Assembly: GCA_963678675.1 (NCBI GenBank)
Contig: OY783199.1
Span: 21,948,909 to 22,012,908, forward strand
From: Xiphydria camelus
Taxonomy: Eukaryota > Arthropoda > Insecta > Hymenoptera > Xiphydriidae
DNA: 64,000 nt
Reading direction: 5' to 3'
Under the pieces are notes generated by a model. That model made no database searches, was not told the DNA's origin, and was given only the letters and a program-made list of their open reading frames with translations. Below are positions 58,075 through 64,000 of this stretch, one piece after another. The position numbers and the translations under genes were made by a program. The number at the start of each line of letters is the position of its first letter. Position 1 is the stretch's first letter.

Positions 58075-58342
58075 TTAATTGTTTCTTGTGGAGTATATTA
58101 ACGCTAAAAAACATTTGATGTGTTTTACAAGTAACTTTAAACTTAGAAACACTTCCAAGAACGAGCAACGGTACCTGATTATTTGGACTAGCCTGAATTA
58201 GATATGGAAAATTAATATGTTGTTTTGTTTAATTTAGTAAATATGCTTCAACAAATCCGTGTTTATAAGTTTAAAGTTACTTGTAAAAGACATCAAATGT
58301 TTGTAGCGTTAATATACTCCACAAGAAACAGTTAAGCTTATT
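58075..58342. mobile_element. Foldback element, uninterrupted (empty-site) copy
   Basis: TTAAGCTTA-type sequence lies at both ends. The arms carry TTGTGGAGTATATTAACGCTA and TTTTACAAGTAACTTTAAAC. It is the same element as 38625-38844. Here TTAA at 58075-58078 is intact, where the other copy carries the 5.4-kb insertion. Confidence 0.85.
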
Positions 58343-58654
58343 GGGATCTGTCGAAAGGGAGGAGCCTAAATTGTCATGGCGCCGACGGGGTTGCAAAGAA
58401 ACGTACGTTTAAGGATGTTTCGCCTCTATTGCAGAGAAGGAGTGGAGGTGGAAGGGAACAATATGATTTTCGTCAGCGTTGTGACGTGAAGAATCGCTCC
58501 GCGTCACAAAAAAGGGTGCAATCGGCCCCTTCGAGATAACGCGTGCGAATCGGCCATCGAAAGGGCCGTGCGAAACGTCGCGAGCGCGATCGCGGCGAAG
58601 ATGCGAATCCGGACGGTCCCGGATAGAGAGCGCGTTCCGGTACCGTACCGGCGA

Positions 58655-58830
58655 GTCAGTCTGATTTCGTCTGCGTTCGATAACGCACGAACGTTAAGAG
58701 TCTGATTTCGTCTGCGTTCGATAACGCACGAACGTTAAGAGTCAGACTTCGTCTGCGTTCGATAACGCACGAGCGTTAAGAGTCGGACTTCGTCTGCGTT
58801 CGATAACGCACGATCGTTAAGAGTCTAAAT
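58655..58830 (+). repeat. 45-bp tandem repeat, four units
   Basis: GTCTGATTTCGTCTGCGTTC-GATAACGCACGAACGTTAAGA recurs four times with few changes. Each unit holds the TTCGATAACG core. Confidence 0.93.
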
Positions 58831-59056
58831 CGAGAGTCGCGAAGTGTCGTGCGATCCGCCACCGCAACTCCGAGTGAGACGAGGAGGAGATACGACGACC
58901 TCCATCGGGGATATCTCCTACGCGAGCGAGATCGAGTCATCCCCGGAGGCTGAGGACGGAGCCGAGAGGGTCACCGGATCGGCAGCTCGGAAACCGAGGA
59001 GCCGGGACGCGCCCGCCGAGAACGATCGCTGCAGCCCCGGTACGCTCCCCTCTTAA

Positions 59057-59876
59057 GGCGCGTCCTGACTGAGTCGACAGTGTCGATCGACACTGTCGAC
59101 CAGAACATCGAAAACCGCGTCCTCACTGAGTCGACATTGTCGATCGACACTGTCGATCGACACTGTCGACTCAGTCAGGACGCGGCAGTCGACTTGGTCG
59201 ATCGACATATTTTGTCGATCGACATGTCGACTGGTTTTCCACAAGTTGTCGGTAAACATCAAAGGTAGTCGAGTCGAACGCAGAGGGTTCGGCAAGGCGA
59301 GCGGTTGTTTCGGCAGCGGTGCGATGACGGTCGGCGTACGGCGTACGGTTTTTGGCGATGCTCAAAGGCCGCCCCAAACTGTTCGCTTCGTGTAGACGCT
59401 AAATTACTTGGCTCATGCTTGAATGCTTATTTTTTTATTCGTGTTCCGTCGCACGATAGACGGAATTCAGAATATCAGTTCGTACCGTTCGATAGCACCG
59501 CGATCTGAATACCTCACTAGCAAACGATATATTTCGGCGAAAGCGGCAAATGCGCTTGCAGTCCCGCACATTCCCCGAAAATTTTAATCGATACCGCTAT
59601 GCGTGGAATACTAAATCTGTCTTGTAAAGGAGAGAACGACGAATTCAATAGATGACCGTCCGGAAAGATCAATCCAACCGGGGGCCTGTTTACGCCGAGA
59701 GGGTCGGAATATACCTCCGGAGGGTCGGGCCTTGTAGACCCGTCGACTCGACTACCCTTTGATGTTTACCGGCAAACCAGTCGACATGCCGGTCGACAAA
59801 ATCCAGTCGACAAATTCTAGTCGAAAGTGTCGATCGACAGTGTCGATCGACACTGTCGACTCAGTCAGGACGCGCC
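59057..59876. mobile_element. MITE rich in GTCGATCGAC words
   Basis: GGCGCGTCCTGACTGAGTCG and its inverse at 59857-59876, flanked by TTAA at the left and TTTA at the right. GTCGATCGACA repeats fill both ends. A second inner pair, GGTAAACATCAAAGG-TAGTCGAGTCGA, lies at about 59250 and 59740-59770. It cuts off the short frame before it. Internal module 59441-59560 is shared with other MITEs. Confidence 0.85.
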
Positions 59877-60420
59877 TTTAGCGCGCGACCTCCGACTCGC
59901 CTACGCGCCGTTCGCCTATCGACCGCGCCTCCACGCGTACCGTTCGCGCGCCGTCAGCGCCTCCGCGCCGATAGCGCACCGTTAGCGCCTTTCGTTTCGT
60001 CGGCGAATCGAGCGGTGTCCGCGGTGTTGTGCGGCACCGTTTCGGTGTTTCGTTTGTGTAATGCTCGCGAGCGTCGTTCGGGGACCATCGTTGAGTTCCC
60101 CGTCAAATAAACGTTCTTCTCTTTGGACATAGTCGAGGTTCTTTTTCGCGAACCCGTCCGCGAATCTATCCTCCCGGGTCCCAGCCCGCGCACCTCGAAC
60201 CGCCCCTCTACCATCTGCTAGAGGTAGCCGAGCCCGACGGAGATCGGATCGTTTCCGATCCCCCGATTCTCGTCCGTTTTCAGGGACCGCGATCGTTTCC
60301 CTGAGTGGCAGGATCGTGACCCGCCTGGCGCCCATCGTTCCGTTATCGTGCGCGCGGCAGCGTAGCCGCTTGATAGTGGCGTAGCGGAGGGCACCGAGGG
60401 CCCTCACCGAAACGCTACGT

Positions 60421-61058
60421 CATAGTGTTCTAATCCCTGAACAAACAAAAATGATTCTTTAATAACCTCCTTGAAGTTATATTTCATGATATCGGTCGAG
60501 CCATTATTTTTCTGTAACTTTACTTTATTATCTGTATCCTTAAAGTGTATCAAAAAAATTATAGGAAAGTAATAAATTATCATAATAATAAAAGTATTAT
60601 AATTATTTGAAAAATATTGAAGCGGTCGGGAACAGCGGCAACGTCGCCCTATAGAGTGTTATAGAGAAGTGTGGTGGCACAAGTTGGTCACATTGCCTCA
60701 CTAGAGCTTACTAGTTAAAACCCCGAATTATTAACAACATCCAACAAAAAGAATATAAATTATAGTGAAAGGTGCTGTTTAAATGTATAAACATTAATCA
60801 TTGCGATTAATAATTTTCACAAAACGTGAGCTCTCCGTATACACTACACAGAAGATATTACGCTTTTAACTCCAACTTTTGCCACTAGAGCGCATGACGG
60901 TAGGGGAGATTTGGCGAAAAGAGCGATCGCCATGTTATCGGCGGAGCGTTTCGTCCCGGAGTCGGCCTGTGGACTCGTCAGTAAGGCTAGGCCGACTCCT
61001 GCCTTAGACGCTCTGTGTGCTCTGTTCTCCATGGTTTTCGAACAGCTTCGATCTTATG
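60421..61058. other. Unique sequence, no gene supported
   Basis: The frame 60911-61129 (72 codons) runs into the following MITE and has no domain. Its reverse also reads open. Confidence 0.35.
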
Positions 61059-61060
61059 TA

Positions 61061-61271
61061 CACCCAGCCGCACGGATTCTGAACATAGTGACTTTTCAAA
61101 ATGTCATATTTCAATATACTAACCAATGAATAATTAATTATCATGCTTTCATTAGCCAGGGCAAAGGCCGCATTAGCTAATGAAAGTATGAGATTTAATT
61201 GCTAATTGGCTGTTACGTTTAAAAATTACATTTTGAAAAGTCACTATGTTCAGAATCCGTGCGGCTGGGTG
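61061..61271. mobile_element. MITE with CACCCAGCCGCACGG ends and TA duplication
   Basis: TA at 61059-61060 and 61272-61273 flanks 44-bp, essentially perfect inverted repeats (CACCCAGCCGCACGGATTCT, GAACATAGTGACTTTTCAAA). The TA site suggests Tc1/mariner mobilisation. Confidence 0.92.
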
Positions 61272-61334
61272 TAGAAACGTACTCGTGTTCGACCACTAGT
61301 GAGAAGAGCAGCGCCATCAGGTGGCGGGCCGCCA

Positions 61335-62051
61335 CAGAGAGTGGGGCATTGTCGCCAGTGGGGCAAAGTCATCACTAGCCTTTTTTTCAGCTACTATTCA
61401 TCCTATGAACTCGATTTTTTTAGTGGAAGTGAACCTTAATGTCCCGACATTACCGACGGAGTTTAGTGAAATTTCATGTTGCGTTGTTTATAGCGTGACA
61501 AGTGTTTTCAATGCTCAAAAGTAATTTTTGGCGTTCAAAGATCTTTTTGTCTAGTGTTTATAATTCAGCGTGCAAAACAATCGAGTTAAGTTGTTTTCAT
61601 TCAGAGAAGGTTGCCGAACGCGACTACGGTACTGGTTGTCACATTTATTTCGTATTTCAATATGTTATTGATGTTTGTGTGGCAAAATGGCGCGTAGGGC
61701 ACTGTCACCACTCTGCACGTGGGGCAAAGTCGCCACAAACGTTACCTAATATTAAAAAAGTGAAATAAGTGAATTCATCATCTTTATTCGGATCAATGTT
61801 TCAGAATGTTATTAAATATTATTCCCATCGAATGGATATAGTGTATGTACCTATAAATACCACGCGAAAAACATCGCAGGCCAAGTATCAAATATTTTCC
61901 GACTCAGAAGATGACATGTGAATTTTTGTCGAAAAAGACTTGCTCTTTAGACTTAATTTCTTCTGGATATATTGTTTTGGTGGGAATAAATATTCAAAAT
62001 GATATTTGCTTTTATTTATCTTACATTTCAGTTAAGTGGCGACTTTGCCCC

Positions 62052-62110
<59 letters not shown>

Positions 62111-62350
62111 CGCGCGCGTGTGTGTGTGGTGACTTTGTCCCACGATTTTACGATTCCCTGATTTTCTGTTAGAGTTCAGAATTTCTCTTTTTATAAATTA
62201 ATAAATTACTGAACATCCAAACAACTATATAGATTTCGTAGCCAGATGTTTTTTGAATCCAACGATGTGTAGAACATTACAAAAATATATCTTTTTCTTG
62301 ACATATAAAGACATACAAAAAAAAGTGGCGACAATGCCCCACTCTCTCCT
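61335..62350. mobile_element. Element with iterated GTGGGGCAAAGTCGCCAC words
   Basis: AGAGAGTGGGGCATTGTCGCCA at 61336 and its inverse at about 62328-62347. The word GTGGGGCAAAGTCGCCA recurs at about 61359 and 61720, and inverted at about 62036 and 62130. Right flank TA. It resembles the pogo-like elements at 23072 and 42510. Contains a (GT)n/(GC)n tract. Confidence 0.75.
62054..62129. repeat. (GT)n-(GC)n-(GT)n microsatellite
   Basis: GT repeats to about 62101, GC repeats to about 62119, then GT. The Cys-Val frame through it is an artefact. Confidence 0.95.
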
Positions 62351-62351
62351 A

Positions 62352-63274
62352 CCCATACACAATCCCTATACTTGGTACGCCCTGCGGCGTTGCCACACTT
62401 CACGACTGCGCGTGCAGCGATCTCCATTGTAAGCGAATTTACCAAGATTTCTTAATTATTTGTTATAAATTACTGCCCTGATCGAGGTATGAAAATATAC
62501 CATTTATTCTTTACATAATAATCTAGCGGTGTGCAAAGTTTCATTACGGTAACCCAATTTTCCATCGTCTTTTCTAAGTTTCTGTGAATTTCGCATAAGA
62601 GCACGGGTTAAATTGTCATTTTTATTTCAATTATAACTTTTTAATGAGTTAGTCAAGAGACTTTTGCATACGGCTTTTAAAGATATTAAAGAATCTTGGG
62701 AAAAAATCTGAGTAACTTCCTATATTTTTGATAATAGGGGTGAATCATCCTTAAACGGGATAGCGAGACTTTTGACTGAAAAATGATTAGTATACGTGAA
62801 ATTTATGCTAGGGTGCCTATGACACCAAGTAATAGGAATTTTATTGAAGGGGGAACGACTGCTAAAAGCAGGTCATATTATAAAATGTGGGAGAAATAGT
62901 AGCGCGAGTGAAAAGGTTACAAGTGTCACAGCGTATTGCTTTCAAACATTTTGGCAAGTTTCTTGAAACGTTTTCTTTCGAAGGCCAATTAAATAAATAC
63001 TTTTAAACATTGCCTTAAACATTTCATCATATTGGCAAATATTGTCTTGCAATTCTTTGCTCGGTAACACTGGAACGGAATGGCTAAACAACTGAATGAT
63101 AAATTTTGTTTCAATTTTATGTACGTCATTACTACTTTATCATAAAGACTCATTTTCGTATTATGATGTTGCAATTGATTGCCAAACATTGACCGAACGG
63201 ACCAAATTTTTACTAATGTAAGGAGGGGTTTTCAGAAAAGTCTTGGCGTTTAACAGAAACAGATTTATTCACGG
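62352..63274. other. Unique AT-rich sequence, no gene
   Basis: No coding or repeat feature supported. Confidence 0.35.
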
Positions 63275-63432
63275 GTCATACACGGCTACTTTTGCTGCGC
63301 AGCAGATTAAAAAACTGCGTAATTTGCACTGCTGCAAGTGTGAACACCCATGCAACCTGCAACTTTGCCATTGTAGCCTAGTTGCGTGCAGTCATTTTAA
63401 TCTACTGCGCAGCAAAAGTAGCCGTGTCTGAC
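63275..63432. mobile_element. MITE with GTCA-ACACGGCTAC ends
   Basis: CACGGCTACTTTTGCTGCGC and its inverse at about 63405-63426. AGATTAAAA/TTTTAATCT and TTGCAC/GTGCA pairs follow inward. The length is about 158 bp. Confidence 0.88.
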
Positions 63433-63440
63433 ACCACCTT

Positions 63441-64000
63441 AAAGGTTACCGCACACTTGGACGTCGCGTCGCGTCGCGGACGGAGATTCTTCCCTTCGAA
63501 TCCTTGGCGTCAAACGACGCGTCGCGACGGGACGGTCATGAAGACTAGAGTCTTTGTCCGTCACGCAATAGACGAAATTCGGAATATCGGTTCTTACCAC
63601 TCACTATCATCGCGATCGAAATACCTCGTGGTTAATCTCGCGACCAGACGGGCGAATTCTCCAAGACTGGCGCGTTTTTTATTGATAGGATGGATCCACA
63701 CTCTCTTCTTTCTATTTCTTTCTGACATCAATACTACCATAAAAGCAATTTCCTCATTAGAACTACTGTTGCCGTCATACATCTTGTTGCACTGCTAGAT
63801 ACCGTCTGATTATAATATATTTCATAAAATGTACGGACATTTTCAAGTCCGAATCTGTCGGTTGCCGCCGGAAAAGTGAGCGATGCCACCATCCATCGTG
63901 GAGCGTCACCGAGCCGTATGTAAAATTTACGGACATTCAGGTAAGAATCGCTGGGCATCGCCGGGCATGTCGTAAAATGTATGGACATTCAGGTAAGAAT
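63441..64000. mobile_element. Part of a further element, cut by the window end
   Basis: AAAGGTTACCGCACACTTGG then GCGTCGCGTCGCGGACGG looks like a MITE end. At 63551-63640 it carries the module shared with 42953 and 59441. A direct repeat (TACGGACATTCAGGTAAGAAT, then CGCTGGGCATCG) starts at 63930 and again at the window edge. The right boundary is not visible. Confidence 0.5.

Larger units (their letters stand above)
58345..60420 (+). mobile_element. GC-rich LTR-retroelement-like region
   Basis: Abrupt change to CpG-rich sequence starting about TGTCGAAAGGGAGG (58349). It contains a 45-bp tandem repeat (58655-58830) and a short frame (58844-59056, acidic and Ser-rich) cut by a MITE. AATAAACG lies at about 60108, followed by some 300 bp of GC-rich sequence. 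It resembles an LTR plus leader, but neither a second LTR, target duplication nor pol gene was found. Confidence 0.35.

Noticed and set aside
61911..62132. Frame with a Cys-Val run
   Set aside because: Product of the (GT)n microsatellite inside a transposon.

Overview
The window looks like nuclear DNA of an insect, most likely a hymenopteran and plausibly an ant. It holds a sparse cluster of two-exon chemosensory protein (CSP, OS-D/A10 family) genes in AT-rich DNA crowded with DNA transposons, MITEs and Helitron remnants, broken by CpG-rich unique stretches. No rRNA gene, intact tRNA gene or bacterial or viral gene organisation was seen. The order assignment is an inference from the CSP type and the transposon mix.

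Genes. Two CSP genes lie on the + strand: A (1176-4468) and B (9152-14334). A third lies on the - strand: C (51959-51153). All have a signal peptide, a phase-1 intron after a basic residue, and a CX6CX19CX2C cysteine pattern. That spacing is one residue longer than the classical CX6CX18CX2C. Each gene is preceded by a related block of about 280 bp with a TATA box and a start-site-like CACAGTTCTT motif. C has a long C-terminal tail of repeated PHxEK pentapeptides. A fourth, broken copy, D (55574-55458, -), keeps the promoter and signal peptide but lacks every cysteine and exon 2. C and D sit in a local segmental duplication, and the D copy was later split by a 920-bp MITE.

Layout. 1-16 kb: CSP A and B, their introns swollen by transposons (MITEs, a non-LTR retrotransposon remnant, a large inverted-repeat element), with mariner remnants and a probable solo LTR between or after the genes. 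16-37 kb: long unique sequence, partly GC-rich, without a gene I can support, carrying scattered MITEs and two larger TTAA-flanked inverted-repeat elements (19.0-20.7 and 27.5-29.5 kb). 37-46 kb: nested elements, dominated by a 5.4-kb TTAA-flanked element with very long inverted repeats around a degenerate CXC-domain protein gene, then a Helitron. 47-50 kb: a near-perfect palindrome with 728-bp arms, then a 470-bp GA/GGGA microsatellite. 51-57 kb: CSP C and D with two more palindromes of about 0.85 and 1 kb between them. 57-64 kb: tandem repeats, a GC-rich LTR-like region and several MITEs.

The CSPs are probably secreted carriers of small hydrophobic ligands. The rest of the window is mainly a record of repeated transposition. 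TTAA-flanked elements recur about ten times, and one insertion can be checked against an empty related site inside the same window.
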